Shown: positions 19,130 to 28,985 of the stretch, piece by piece
Position numbering within the stretch: the first letter of the stretch is position 1
Layout of the letters: every line of letters begins with the position of its first letter
Source: Myxococcales bacterium
GTDB lineage: Bacteria; Myxococcota_A; Polyangia; Nannocystales; Nannocystaceae
Assembly: GCA_020633295.1 (NCBI GenBank)
Contig: JACKDW010000010.1
Span: 302,437-366,436, forward strand
DNA length: 64,000 bases
Direction of reading: 5' to 3'
The notes under the pieces: generated by a model
The model's input: the letters and a program-made list of their open reading frames with translations, nothing else
The model's database searches: none
What the model was told of the DNA's origin: nothing
Position numbers and translations under genes: made by a program

Positions 19130-19915
19130 TCACTCGCAGTGACCCTCGCCGTCGATGTGCCCGAGAGTCGCCGTCTGCGCGCTGATGTAGCCCCACAGAT
19201 CCGTGATGTCGCGGCTCCCGACCTGGTAGCGCGCCTGCGTCGTGATATCGAGCGCGGCCAGCTCGACCTGCGTGATCACGCCGTCGGCGTCGGCGTCCGC
19301 GGCGGCCACGAGATCGAACGCGACGTTGGGCTCGGAGCTGTCGAGGTCGTCGTAGAACAGGTGATCGGCGTGGATCGTCAATTCGCTCGCGCCCTCCTGC
19401 TCCGGCGTGACCTCGACCATGATCTCGCACGGCGCGTAGGTCGTGTCGCTCGTGAAGCCCCACGCGAACGAGTAGGTCTCGGCGCCGCGGGTGGCCGCGC
19501 CCGCGACGAACAGGCTGTAACCGGCGTCGCGCATCATCGTGACCTGGTCGTCGCGCGCGTTCCCGGCGGTCGCGTCAGCGCTCGGGGCGACGCGGTACGA
19601 CAGCGCGCTGTAGGTCCCCGCCGGCACCGTGACGCGCCCGAGCTCGTGCCCGTCACCGCCCGACGGCTGGGCGAGATCGAACACGCGCCAGCCGTCGATC
19701 GCGGCCGCGCCGTCCGCGAGCGTGATGTCGCCCACGACGATCAGGAACTCGTCGAACGTGATCGCCCAGCCGTCGACGAAGACATCGGCGGGGATACCCT
19801 CCTCGATGTACGCCTCGCCGTAGATGGTAACGCGGTAGGAGCCCTCCCCGCCGCCGCAGGACGAAGCCGTGAGGACGAGGCCAGCGGCGAACGCGAGTTG
19901 CGAAGGAGCGCGCAT
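19130..19915 (-). CDS. Lipoprotein of unknown function in the copper cluster
   Basis: 261 residues with a clear lipoprotein signal (LTASSC). The body is beta-rich (GSYRVTIYGEAYIEEGIPAD, FDEFLIVVGDITLADGAAAI). Near the C-terminus is DADADGVITQVEL, an EF-hand-like calcium loop. Cys and His residues near the end (APCEIM, HIDGEGHCE) could bind metal. It is not a family I can name. It sits 30 bases upstream of the receptor gene and 35 bases after the next lipoprotein gene, so it is very probably cotranscribed with the cluster. It may be a periplasmic or surface partner of the receptor. Confidence 0.8.
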   Translation of the reverse strand: MRAPSQLAFAAGLVLTASSCGGGEGSYRVTIYGEAYIEEGIPADVFVDGWAITFDEFLIVVGDITLADGAAAIDGWRVFDLAQPSGGDGHELGRVTVPAGTYSALSYRVAPSADATAGNARDDQVTMMRDAGYSLFVAGAATRGAETYSFAWGFTSDTTYAPCEIMVEVTPEQEGASELTIHADHLFYDDLDSSEPNVAFDLVAAADADADGVITQVELAALDITTQARYQVGSRDITDLWGYISAQTATLGHIDGEGHCE

Positions 19916-19950
19916 GGAGAGCCGTGTTCCGGTCCGTGCTTCGCGGTACG

Positions 19951-20778
19951 TCAGCCGCCCGCGTCGGGATCGACGAGGTAGTAGTCGTGATCCTGGAGCG
20001 CGCGGCGCAGGAGGTTGAGGGTCGTCTCGTCGAGCTCGAGCGCGACCGCGCCGTCACCGTCTTCGTCGAGCGCGGCGAAGTCGACGCCGTCGAACACCGT
20101 GTCGCCTTCGAAGGGATCGGTGGGCAAGAGCTGGAGCCCGAGCGTGTTCGCGCTGGTGGTCGTGACGTCGAGCTCGAAGGGCGCGCCGACGATCTCGCGG
20201 CCCTCGTCCTGCGCGACCACGGCCGTGAACGCGACCGTCTGCGCGTCCTTGACCGCGGTGCCGACGAATTCCGTGGTCTGACCGAACAGCGGGTCCTCTG
20301 GCTCGATCCCGTCGTTCTCGCCCGCGAGGCCGAAGAAGAAGTTGGCCCCGTTGTAGTCGCCCACGGTCAGCGTGGCGTCGCCGAGCGACTGGCCGGCGTC
20401 GGCGCACCAGTCGACGACGAAGCGCCCCGGCAGCTCGCCGATGATGTCGCCCCCGGCCGCGTGCCCCGGGTGCGCGCGCGCGTTCGCTACGATGGCGCCC
20501 GAGAGCCACGCGAGCGCCGAGGAGCCGAGCCCCTCGCGCACGAGCAGCGCGGTCGTGCCCCCGTCGTGGAACTCTCCGGCGGTCGTGAACTCCACGTCGC
20601 GGATCACCGTTCGGCAGCTCGCTAGCTGCACGCGCCAGCCGAGATCAGTCGTGGCCTCCTGGATGCCGCGCCCGTCGACGACGACCGCGAGCGTGACGCG
20701 GGGCGCCTCCTGGCTCCCGGAGCAGCCCGGGGCGAGACAGGCGATCGTGAGCGACGACGCGAGCGCGCGGGTGAGCAT
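19951..20778 (-). CDS. Lipoprotein of unknown function, second in the copper cluster
   Basis: 275 residues from the ATG at 20778, with a lipobox (LAPGC). A region near the C-terminus, ALDEDGDGAVALELDE, is another EF-hand-like loop, as in its downstream neighbour. The two proteins may therefore be distant relatives or share a calcium-dependent fold. A promoter-like pair with 17-base spacing (TTGAAG, GATACT) ends seven bases before the ATG, so this gene may also be transcribed from a leaderless internal promoter. The start further upstream (20994) is rejected because it lacks a signal peptide. Function unknown; the context suggests metal or metallophore handling. Confidence 0.78.
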   Translation of the reverse strand: MLTRALASSLTIACLAPGCSGSQEAPRVTLAVVVDGRGIQEATTDLGWRVQLASCRTVIRDVEFTTAGEFHDGGTTALLVREGLGSSALAWLSGAIVANARAHPGHAAGGDIIGELPGRFVVDWCADAGQSLGDATLTVGDYNGANFFFGLAGENDGIEPEDPLFGQTTEFVGTAVKDAQTVAFTAVVAQDEGREIVGAPFELDVTTTSANTLGLQLLPTDPFEGDTVFDGVDFAALDEDGDGAVALELDETTLNLLRRALQDHDYYLVDPDAGG

Positions 20779-20785
20779 CCGACGC

Positions 20786-20814
20786 AGTATCCCGCCGGAT
20801 CGGTGCGCCTTCAA
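20786..20814 (-). promoter_or_regulatory. Possible internal promoter, leaderless
   Basis: Read on the minus strand: TTGAAG (20814-20809), 17 bases, GATACT (20791-20786), then seven bases to the ATG at 20778. A transcript starting at or near the ATG would be leaderless. Confidence 0.4.
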
Positions 20815-20845
20815 GCGGGGTGGCGGCTCGATCGATCGAGGTGAA

Positions 20846-21301
20846 CTACTGCACGGTGACGAGCACGTGGTCGGACGTGAACGGGTCTGGGCCGACATGC
20901 GCGTACGCGACCACTGTCCAAGTCCCGGCCTCGGTGAGCGTGAGCGCACCGGTAGAGACACCATCGCTATCCGGCGCGGGCACCGACACATCAAAGCTGC
21001 TCGCGTCTCCCAGCCCGCACTCGTGATTCTCGCCCATGCACGCGCGGAGCTCGGTCACGTGAATCTCGCCCTCGGTCTCGACCGTGAACGACGCCGTGAA
21101 CTCGACACCAGCCATCGCCGACGCAGGCGGCGGCTCGGTCCACTCGATCGTCGCGGGCTGACTCTCCGTGTCGTGGGTGTCGTGGGTGTCGTGGGTGTGA
21201 GTGTCGTGCGAGTCCGTGTCGTGCGAGTCATCGCCGCACGCGGTCGTCATGGCGAGCGCGTAGACGCCCGCGAGAAAGACCGTGGTTCGGGTGATACGCA
21301 T
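20846..21301 (-). CDS. His/Asp/Thr-repeat lipoprotein, probable metal binder
   Basis: 151 residues. A signal peptide ends in a lipobox (ALAMTTAC). It is followed by a low-complexity run of HDT units (SHDTDSHDTHTHDTHDTHDT), which has seven His in 20 residues and is a plausible metal-chelating tail. The rest (residues about 48-151) is a beta-sandwich-like domain with two cysteines (LRACMGENHECGL). The gene lies 85 bases after MbnH and before two more lipoproteins, all on the minus strand. I infer capture or buffering of copper at the outer membrane. I do not recognise this exact architecture as a named family. Confidence 0.8.
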   Translation of the reverse strand: MRITRTTVFLAGVYALAMTTACGDDSHDTDSHDTHTHDTHDTHDTESQPATIEWTEPPPASAMAGVEFTASFTVETEGEIHVTELRACMGENHECGLGDASSFDVSVPAPDSDGVSTGALTLTEAGTWTVVAYAHVGPDPFTSDHVLVTVQ

Positions 21302-21386
21302 GATGTGCTCCGTTCTGCTGCGGCGTGGCGTTCTAAACCAAAAGCGATCGTAGGATACACGGCGGCGCGAAACGGCGTACCCCTGA

Positions 21387-22576
<1,190 letters not shown>

Positions 22577-22577
<1 letters not shown>

Positions 22578-23590
22578 CACATCTCCGTGAACGCCGAGCT
22601 GTTCGCCTCGCTCGCGGCGCCGGTCGCCGGGTCGAGGCCAAATGCCGTGAACACGCTCGCGCAGTCGGGCTCGGTCGGCGTCGCGTGGCAGGCGACGCCC
22701 GGGCCCTCACCGATCTGCTCCATGGTGTCGGGGTCGAGGATCGGCACCATGAAATCGAGGCCCGCGAGCGCGGCCTTCACGTCGAGCGTGACGGTCCCGC
22801 TGGTGAGGTCGAACGCGTCGAGCATCACGGTGGGCGTGTTGACGAGGCCGCAGGTCTCGCGGTCCTCGAGCGCGTTGAAGCCGTCGGCCGCGCAGTCGCG
22901 ACTGCCGATGTGAATGTAGCCCTCACCCGACTCGCCGCCGTCGTTACCGATCGTGAAGTTGAACACGAAATGGCGGTAGCCCGAGGCCCAGGACCAGTAC
23001 ATCTCGGCCAACGGGGAGGGGGCGCCCTCGGCCGTGTTGTTGGCGATCGTCTCCTTCATCACCGCCTGGGGCACGCCGACGTCAAACGCGACGCGGGCGA
23101 CCTGGTCGGTCGCGGTCATGCCGGTGATGACCGCGTTGGTCCGCGACGTACCCTCGGCGAAGGCGATCGCCGAGTCCGCGCAGGTGCCCTCGGTGTTGCT
23201 CGTCAGGTCGATGAGCGCGACGTCGCCCACCTCGCTGCTGTACTGGAACTCGTTCGTGTCGAGCTCGACCGCGAGCTCGCTCCCGCCCGCGTCGAAGAAC
23301 CGCAGGTTGCTGATGTAGAAGCGCAGGTCGCTGACGCCGACCGTGATGTCGCCGGCGAGACCGAGACCGGTGATCGAGTCGGCGCAGCCGACGACCTGAC
23401 CGTCGACGCTGGCGGCGAACTGCAAGCTGAAGGGCGACAACATGTCCCCGGTGCCATCCGATTCACCCGACTCGCTCGTCTCGCCAGAGTCCGAGTCTGT
23501 GCCGCCCTGAGAGTCCCCGCAGCCGGCGAGCCCGGGGAGGACGAGGAGCGAGAGCGCGACGAGGAACGAGCGGGACGTGTAGGTCTGCAT
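22577..23590 (-). CDS. mbnP: MbnP-family copper-binding lipoprotein
   Basis: 337 residues, lipobox LAGC, then a Ser/Asp/Gly linker. The core begins FSLQFAASVDGQVVGC and continues with DLRFYISNLRFFDAGG. Cysteine pairs follow (GTCADS, RDCAADG, ETCGLVN, VACHATPTEPDC), which is the four-Cys plan of the metallo-mystery pair family now called MbnP. The segment EMYWSWASGYRHFVF holds tryptophans in the position where the family carries the residue turned into kynurenine. It is the first gene of the cluster and overlaps mbnH. Its expected role is binding of copper outside the cytoplasm, for delivery to or from the receptor. Confidence 0.92.
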
Positions 23591-24294
23591 GGGTACTCGA
23601 CTTTCGATAGCAGCATGATGGCGGCGCCCGGGGGTCGACGGGCGACAGCTGCGACGCCGTGTCGCAGTTCACGACGTGCACGGGCGAGGTCGCGCGCCTC
23701 CTGAGTGAAACCCCGACGCTCGGCGGTCGCGTCACCGTGTTTGCTCCTGTGACGCGCCGTCGCAGGTCTCCGGACGGGGCGAGCGAGACCGCGGGCGTGA
23801 CTGGCGACGTCAGCTTCTCGTGCGAGGAGGGCGAGAGCGACGCGCTCTACGAGCAGCGCATCGTGTCGAAGTGGCACGGGTAGCAGCGGTCGCGCCACGC
23901 GTACACGCGGTGTCGAAACAGCGCCTCGCGCGTACGGGGCAGCACTGCGGTGGTTGCAATCAACCGTGCTTGATGACGCAGTTGTGCGTCGCGGGCGTGT
24001 GCGTGCTCAACTGCGGCGTTGGCGAGGAGGTCTGCGGGCCGTGCAGTCCCCTGCGTGCGCTGAGCACAGTGCGCACGCAGTCCGGTCGACACATCAACCA
24101 ATGATATGCGTAAGCCCTCGACTCCACCATGGGTATCTCGATGCTCCACGACCGGAGGTCGACCTGGCTCTTCAGACCCCGGCCCGCGAGCCGCACAGAG
24201 CCACGCCTCGGCTCTGTTTTGCTTCTCAACATCGAGTACTCGTTCGAAGAGGTGGAAGGCGCCCACGAGTTCACCGTCGCGTATACTCGCTCTT
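23591..24294. other. Spacer with a duplicated gene fragment
   Basis: This stretch holds the upstream region of mbnP and a 99-bp copy of part of the next gene (separate entry). TATACT at 24282-24287 lies eight bases before the GTG at 24295 and could be a -10 element for a leaderless transcript. No gene is supported. Confidence 0.5.
23941..24039 (+). repeat. 99-bp copy of the cysteine-rich gene at 24467-24565
   Basis: The two stretches differ at only about two positions. Both read HCGGC(N/D)QPCLMTQ(L/V)C in frame. The copy lies about 430 bases upstream of its source, in direct orientation, and has no start or continuation. Confidence 0.85.
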
Positions 24295-24753
24295 GTGACC
24301 TCGGCTGGCCGAGCCAGATCTCTCGCGCTTCAGCTGGCTGTCGTGCAAGCGGTTCTACTCGCACCAAGCGCCTGCTCGGAGCAGACCCTCGATATCAGTT
24401 CGAGGGAGTGCCTCGAGGGCCAGGCCGAGTGTGGAGACGGGTGCGTCAACCCTGAGGTCAACGTCAAGCACTGCGGTGGTTGCGATCAACCGTGCTTGAT
24501 GACGCAGGTGTGCGTCGCGGGCGTGTGCGTGCTCAACTGCGGCGTTGGCGAGGAGGTCTGCGGGCTCGCGTGCGTCAACCCGCTCACGGATGCCGACCAC
24601 TGCGGGGGGTGCGATGAGGCGTGCGAGCCAACGGCGCTGTGCGTGGGAGGCGCGTGCGCGGGGGAGTGTCCGCCGAGCACGAGCGAGTGCGCGAACACGT
24701 GCATCGACACGGCGACGTCGCCTGGGCTTCCCCCGAAATAGTGGACAGCCTGG

Positions 24754-25629
24754 TTACGACACTTGTGCGCGCGGGAGAGCCGCGTAGTAGCGGTCCTCAA
24801 ACTCGACCGGCGTAGCGTAGCCGATGGTCGAGTGACGACGCTGGCGATTGTAGAACACCTCGATCCACTCGGCTATGGCTGTACGGGCAGCTTCGACCGT
24901 GAGGAAGATCGTGCGATGGATGAGCTCGCTCTTGAGCGTGCTGAAGAAGCTCTCGGCGACCGCGTTGTCCCAGCAGTTGCCCTTGCGGCTCATGCTGCTG
25001 GAGATCCCGGAGCCACGGAGAGCCGCTGTGAACTCGCCTGAGGCGTACTGAGAGCCGCGATCGGAATGGAAGAGGAGACCCCGCACCGACGGCTCTCGAT
25101 GGCCCAGGGCGGCTCTGAGCGCGTCATGGATGAGTTCGGTGCGCATGTGCTCGGCGAGCGACCAGCCGACGACGCGGCGCGAGAAGAGGTCGATGATCAC
25201 CGCGAGGTACGACCACCCCTGGTGGGTCCAGACGTAGGTGATGTCGCCGACCCAGACGCGATCGGGCTCGTCGGTGCTGAAGTCACGCTCAAGCACGTTC
25301 GCCGCGATCGGGTGGTCGTGGTTCGAGTCCGTCGTCTTCCTGAATTTCGGGCGCCGTCGTCCACAGACGCCCTCCTGGTGCATGAGGCGAGCGACGCGGT
25401 TGAGCCCGACCTTCTCGCCCTGGGCGACCAGCTCGGCGTGCACGCGGGGGCTGCCGTAGGTCTGCCGGCTGGCGTCGTGGATCACCTTGATCTTGGTCTT
25501 CAACGCCTCGTTCTCCTGAGCTCGCTCGGACGGCTCGCGTGTCTTCCACGCGTAGTATCCGCTTCGCGAGACCTCGAGGACGTCGCACATCATGCTCACC
25601 GGGAAGTCCGATTCCGCCGCGGCGATCAC
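24754..25629 (-). CDS. IS3-family transposase OrfB (DDE integrase)
   Basis: 291 residues from a GTG at 25629. The catalytic triad is visible: Asp in VWVGDITYVWTHQGW, Asp in LFHSDRGSQY and Glu in CWDNAVAESFFSTLKSEL. The C-terminus, FYNRQRRHSTIGYATPVEFE, is typical of the IS3 group. The N-terminal FPVSMMCDVLEVSRSGYYAW matches the usual OrfB beginning. It overlaps orfA by four bases in the -1 frame (AAGTGATC joins stop and start), so production as an OrfAB fusion by -1 frameshifting is expected. It catalyses DNA cleavage and strand transfer at the IS ends. Confidence 0.95.
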   Translation of the reverse strand: MIAAAESDFPVSMMCDVLEVSRSGYYAWKTREPSERAQENEALKTKIKVIHDASRQTYGSPRVHAELVAQGEKVGLNRVARLMHQEGVCGRRRPKFRKTTDSNHDHPIAANVLERDFSTDEPDRVWVGDITYVWTHQGWSYLAVIIDLFSRRVVGWSLAEHMRTELIHDALRAALGHREPSVRGLLFHSDRGSQYASGEFTAALRGSGISSSMSRKGNCWDNAVAESFFSTLKSELIHRTIFLTVEAARTAIAEWIEVFYNRQRRHSTIGYATPVEFEDRYYAALPRAQVS

Positions 25630-25931
25630 TTCGAAGGAGCTGTTTCCTTCGCAAAGTATGCCGCGGCTCGCTTTAAAAAATCCCGCTCCATCGTCACGCG
25701 CTTGAGGTCTCGCCGCAGGCGCGCCAGCTCGGCCCGCTCATCCGACGTCAGCGGTCCGTTGGGATCTTGGGCGGTGTCGATCTTCGACTGCGTCACCCAG
25801 TTGCGCAGGGCCGTAACCGAGAGATCCATCTCCCTCGCTATCTGCGCGATTGGTTTCCCCGATGTCTCGACGATCTTGACCGCAGCAGCCCGCTGCTCGG
25901 GGGTAAAATTTCTTCGCTTTCTCTTTCCCAT
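25626..25931 (-). CDS. IS3-family transposase OrfA
   Basis: 101 residues. A helix-turn-helix (AAVKIVETSGKPIAQIAREM, then DLSVTALRNWV) is followed by a leucine-zipper-like coiled coil (ELARLRRDLKRVTMERDFLK). This is the standard DNA-binding OrfA. A TTTTTTA heptamer in the correct phase lies at 25680-25674 on the coding strand, about 45-50 bases before the stop, and could be a -1 slippery site. However, slippage there would discard the conserved AAAYFAKE end, so the true shift site is uncertain. Otherwise intact. Confidence 0.93.
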   Translation of the reverse strand: MGKRKRRNFTPEQRAAAVKIVETSGKPIAQIAREMDLSVTALRNWVTQSKIDTAQDPNGPLTSDERAELARLRRDLKRVTMERDFLKRAAAYFAKETAPSK

Positions 25932-26323
25932 GAGGACATCTCCTGTCTACTGCTGACTTGTTGGAGGTGTCCACCGAACCGGGGGAGGCTTAGCCAGACC
26001 ACTGCGGAGGCTGCGACGTCGCCTGCGCTGAGGACGAGGTGTGCGTCTCGGGTTCCTGCGTGCTCATGTGCGAGCCCGGGCTGACGGAGTGCGGCGGCGG
26101 GTGCGTCGACCTGATGAGCGACGGTGAGCACTGCGGCGCGTGTGGAGAGCAATGCAACGGGATGGACATCTGTGATGACGGGGAGTGCGCCGAGGGGTGC
26201 AAGGGGAACAAGATTCTGTGCGAGGGGCAGTGCGTGAACCCGAACGCGGACGACGACCACTGCGGAGGCTGCTTCCAGCCGTGCCTCAACCAACAGAAAT
26301 GTGCGGGCGGTCAGTGCAAGTAG

Positions 26324-26612
26324 CACTGATCACCCAATCGTGGTCGCGGCCAGCTTGCGCCGCTTGAGCGCCTGGATATGGCGTGCCTCAAGGCCATCCA
26401 GCAGCGCGGTGACCCTGGCGCGACGTCCCCCGCCGCTCAGCCAGACTGAGCGCGACGCCGCTACCGTGTGGCCGCGGTGGCGAGCGCGGTGACCTCCTCA
26501 ACCCCGCCCGCCGCTCGCGCCGCAGCGCAGCTCGCTTCGCTGGCTGACGTCGCCGAACATCTCGCCGTAGGGCGGAGGGGGCGAGTCATCGCGCAGCGGC
26601 CACCACATGCTG
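26324..26612. other. Spacer with a possible remnant
   Basis: On the minus strand a frame ending at 26330 reads LDGLEARHIQALKRRKLAAT, which looks like the tail of a decayed protein. No start is present and the family is not recognised. Confidence 0.3.
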
Positions 26613-26921
26613 TTAAGAGTAGCGCCCGGTGCTGAAGGCGATGTACTCGACATCGAGCACCCCGCGGTCCATGCAGGCGCCGTGGTGGTCGCGCAGCCAG
26701 GTCGTGACGATCGCGCGCAGCTCGTCCCACTTCTTCGACAGCTTCTCGACGCCATCGCCCAGGTCGACGAAGCTCTCGGCGTGCCAGGGGACCAGGAGCT
26801 CGCGCCCGTAGCCGGCGACCAGCTTGCCCGCGCCGGTGTGGTAGCGTACCGGCGGTGAGGTCTTGGACTTGCCCTTCTTGGGTTTGTTGCGCGCGGCCTC
26901 GCTGAGGGCGGCGATGTCGAT
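26613..26921 (-). pseudogene. Unidentified gene remnant without a start codon
   Basis: A frame of about 103 codons ends at the TAA at 26613 and reads protein-like throughout (SKTSPPVRYHTGAGKLVAGY, then GRELLVPWHAESFVDLGDGV, EKLSKKWDELRAIVTTWLRD, HHGACMDRGVLDVEYIAFS). Codon third positions are GC-rich as in real genes here. There is no ATG, GTG or TTG near the 5' edge, and an in-frame TAA lies at once upstream, so the N-terminus is lost. I cannot name the family. Confidence 0.55.
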
Positions 26922-27307
26922 TTAACGAGCTCGGACCAGCGGAGTCGCGCGGACGAGCAGCGTGGCAGGGCCCACTCGTAGGATGATGATCGCCAGGCGG
27001 AGTCCGCGGGTGTCAATTTCGGACCGCGACGCGGCGCGCAGGCGGATGGAGAGGGACGGTGCTTCGCATGCTTTCCGGTCAGCCGAACGTCACCATCGTT
27101 GCGCGGCGTCCCCGAGAGGACGCGCGCGAGGGGTCACGTGTCGACGAGGGCGCCGGCGTTCTCGCGCGTCGGGGTCGAGCTCATGGGGCCGACGCGCGCT
27201 GGCGCCTGACCGACAGGGAAGGTCAGAACTCGCGGTCTACCAGCGTTCGCAAGAAACCCTGCGGGCGAGTTCAAGTCAGCGGGCTCGACCTTGATAGTAT
27301 CGTCACG
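26922..27307. other. Intergenic region upstream of the barrel-like protein
   Basis: No gene seen. A promoter-like pair, TTCAAG (27270-27275) and GATAGT (27293-27298), spaced by 17 bases, ends nine bases before the ATG at 27308. Confidence 0.45.
27270..27298 (+). promoter_or_regulatory. Possible leaderless promoter
   Basis: TTCAAG, 17-base spacer, GATAGT, then nine bases to the ATG. No Shine-Dalgarno sequence precedes this gene. The pair resembles TTGAAG/GATACT before the gene at 20778. Confidence 0.35.
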
Positions 27308-28309
27308 ATGGTCACGAGCGTCCTGGTAGTCCTCGCCCTGTCCTCGTTCACGCTCGCGCCGGCGCCCTCGGAGACGGGGCCCGCAACCGCGGCGCCGGGT
27401 TCACAGCCGCAGCCGCAGCCGCAGCCACAGTCCCAACCACAGCCGTCGCAGCCCCTGGCCAACCCGTTCTCGGGTCAAGCGAGCGCGTCCGCGTCGTCTC
27501 AGCCTGTCCATCATCCGGTCGCGGCGCAGCCGCAAGCGGGTCCCCATGGGCCGCGCGGATCGCAGGGATCACACGGGCCGCACGACGACGGCGCCAGACA
27601 CTCGCACCCCTTCACCGACAAGCCGCGCCTGCGCCCTAGCTGGGGCGGCTTTGGACACATGACCTTCGGGACATATCTAGGAAACTGGGGTGACTTCACG
27701 AGCGCGCTCCAGCACCCGCAGTCGGGGCCCCTCACGGGTCCCTCGCCGGCGGCGGTCACCGTCGGCGGAGGCGGCGCGATGCTCCTCGCGGGTCGCTACC
27801 TGCTCGGAGGTGGAGGGTACGGGCTGTTCGCGCCGCGCATGCACGCCGACTGGGGCGACGCGCGGCTCACGGGCGGCGGCGGCGGCTTCCACGTCGGCCT
27901 GGTCGTCGTCAACGCGCGCCGATGGCTGCTCTACCCGCTCGTCGGCGCCGGGGGGATGGGCTACACGGTCCAGGTCAACAACCGCTCGGATCAGGATCTG
28001 ACCTTTGGGGACGCCACGATCGCGACCAACAGCTCACAGACCTTCGCCACGGGCTTTTGGACCTTCGAGCTCGGCGTTGGCTTCAAGCGCCTGCTCTACC
28101 CCCGCGACTTCGGCGGCGGCCTGATCAGCGGCGGCTCGGTCGGCATGATGATGTCGCTGGCCGACGGCGCCTGGGAGATCGAGGCGGACGCGACGCCCGT
28201 CGCCGCTGCGCCGCCGCTGCGGATGCTCGGCTTCTATCTCCGGCTCGACATCGGCGGCGGCGGCTTCTTCTGGCGCGAGTTCGGCGGGAAGCTCCGCTCG
28301 CGACGCTGA
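27308..28309 (+). CDS. Secreted Gly-rich, probable outer-membrane barrel protein
   Basis: 333 residues from the ATG at 27308. The signal peptide (VTSVLVVLALSSFTLA) is followed by a Pro/Gln-rich spacer made of CAGCCG hexamer repeats, then a His/Gly-rich stretch. From about residue 115 the protein is a succession of amphipathic strands rich in Gly and aromatic residues (GFGHMTFGTYLGNWGDFTSA, WTFELGVGFKRLLYP, LGFYLRLDIGGGGFFW), suggesting a small beta-barrel. The family is not recognised. The last 180 bases and about 80 bases beyond the stop are duplicated at 61602-61859. The longer open frame starting at 27059 has no signal peptide and is not used. Confidence 0.7.
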   Translation: MVTSVLVVLALSSFTLAPAPSETGPATAAPGSQPQPQPQPQSQPQPSQPLANPFSGQASASASSQPVHHPVAAQPQAGPHGPRGSQGSHGPHDDGARHSHPFTDKPRLRPSWGGFGHMTFGTYLGNWGDFTSALQHPQSGPLTGPSPAAVTVGGGGAMLLAGRYLLGGGGYGLFAPRMHADWGDARLTGGGGGFHVGLVVVNARRWLLYPLVGAGGMGYTVQVNNRSDQDLTFGDATIATNSSQTFATGFWTFELGVGFKRLLYPRDFGGGLISGGSVGMMMSLADGAWEIEADATPVAAAPPLRMLGFYLRLDIGGGGFFWREFGGKLRSRR

Positions 28310-28343
28310 CGGCCTGGCGACGACCGAGCGCGGGGCCCCGCAC

Positions 28344-28959
28344 TCACCTCCCCCTCGAGCACATCGGGGGGCAGCGCGTCGCGCCGCAGTAGCTCGTCAT
28401 CTCGCCGCACGTCTCGAGCGTGGGCTCCCCGAGCGCGTCGAGGAGGCAGAAGAAGCGCGCGCGCGGCTCCGTCGACTCGAGACATGTCTCGAAGGTCACG
28501 GGATCGCGCGTCATGGCGAGCTCCGCCTCGTCGACGCCGCCGCATAGGTCATGGGAGTACCAGCGCCGCTGAAGCGCGCGCCCGTCGTTAAACAGCAGCA
28601 GGTAGCCGCTGTCCTTGTACTGGTCGACGGGGTTGGACTCCCACTCGACGAACATCGGCGTCCCGTCACGCAGGGCCGTGAGCGCGCACTCCAAGCTCGA
28701 GGGGGTGCGGATCGTGAACGGCGTGCCCTCGTCCCGACAGCTCTCGACGGGCGCGGACCAGAGCTCGTCCATGACCCCGCACTCCACCTTGACGGTGCCG
28801 CACTCCATGGCGTCGCAGATCGGCGACGGCGGTCGGACCGCCGTCGTCGGGAGGTACGCACTCGCAGCCAGCGCGCCCGCCGTTCATCTCTCCGTCATCG
28901 CCCTGGCACCCGGCGAGCAGGAGCGTGGAGAGCAGCGCCGACCACAACGCGCGGGTCAC
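28344..28959 (-). pseudogene. Cys-rich lipoprotein gene with a frameshift
   Basis: The 5' part from the ATG at 28959 gives a good lipoprotein signal (LLSTLLLAGCQGDD) and GCECVPPDDGG. The 3' part, in another frame (28808-28344), continues MECGTVKVECGVMDELWSAP to the stop with regular cysteines. The two frames meet near 28835-28860 (GCGGTCCGACCGCCGTCGCC). The total length of 616 bases is one more than a multiple of three, so a single inserted base explains it. It could be a true mutation or a sequencing error. Product: secreted Cys-containing protein, function unknown. Confidence 0.65.
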
Positions 28960-28985
28960 AGGCCAGCCTCCACGAAGGGAACACC

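Larger units (their letters stand above)
24723..25992 (-). mobile_element. Complete IS3-family element, 1270 bp
   Basis: The ends form imperfect 25-base inverted repeats (24723-24747 and 25968-25992; 17 of 25 match), each with CCCCC near one end and GTGGACA at the inner edge. GCC is present on both sides (24720-24722 and 25993-25995) as a 3-bp target duplication. The element carries overlapping orfA and orfB on the minus strand. Both are full length and retain the expected motifs, so the element could be active. A tail of the same IS lies at 3716-3832. Confidence 0.93.
24295..26323 (+). pseudogene. Cysteine-rich repeat lipoprotein split by an IS3 insertion
   Basis: The gene starts with GTG at 24295, with a lipoprotein signal ending LAPSAC, and continues through Cys-rich HCGGCDQPC modules to 24722. 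Translation resumes at 25996 with the next module and ends at 26323 (CAGGQCK), exactly like the intact paralogue at 15956-16876. Removing bases 24723-25995 restores a 756-base frame of 251 residues whose join reads DTATSPDHCGGC, as expected from the paralogue. The damage is therefore a single clean insertion and probably recent. The 5' piece now ends after five foreign residues (GLPPK). Confidence 0.92.

Noticed and set aside
17303..19981. Very long plus-strand ORF (892 codons) opposite the TonB receptor
   Set aside because: It is a shadow of the GC-rich receptor and lipoprotein genes on the other strand, with Arg/Ala-rich sequence and no family features.
25674..25680. TTTTTTA as the certain IS3 frameshift site
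   Set aside because: Slippage there would remove the conserved AAAYFAKE end of OrfA. The heptamer may be accidental, so it was kept only as a possibility.
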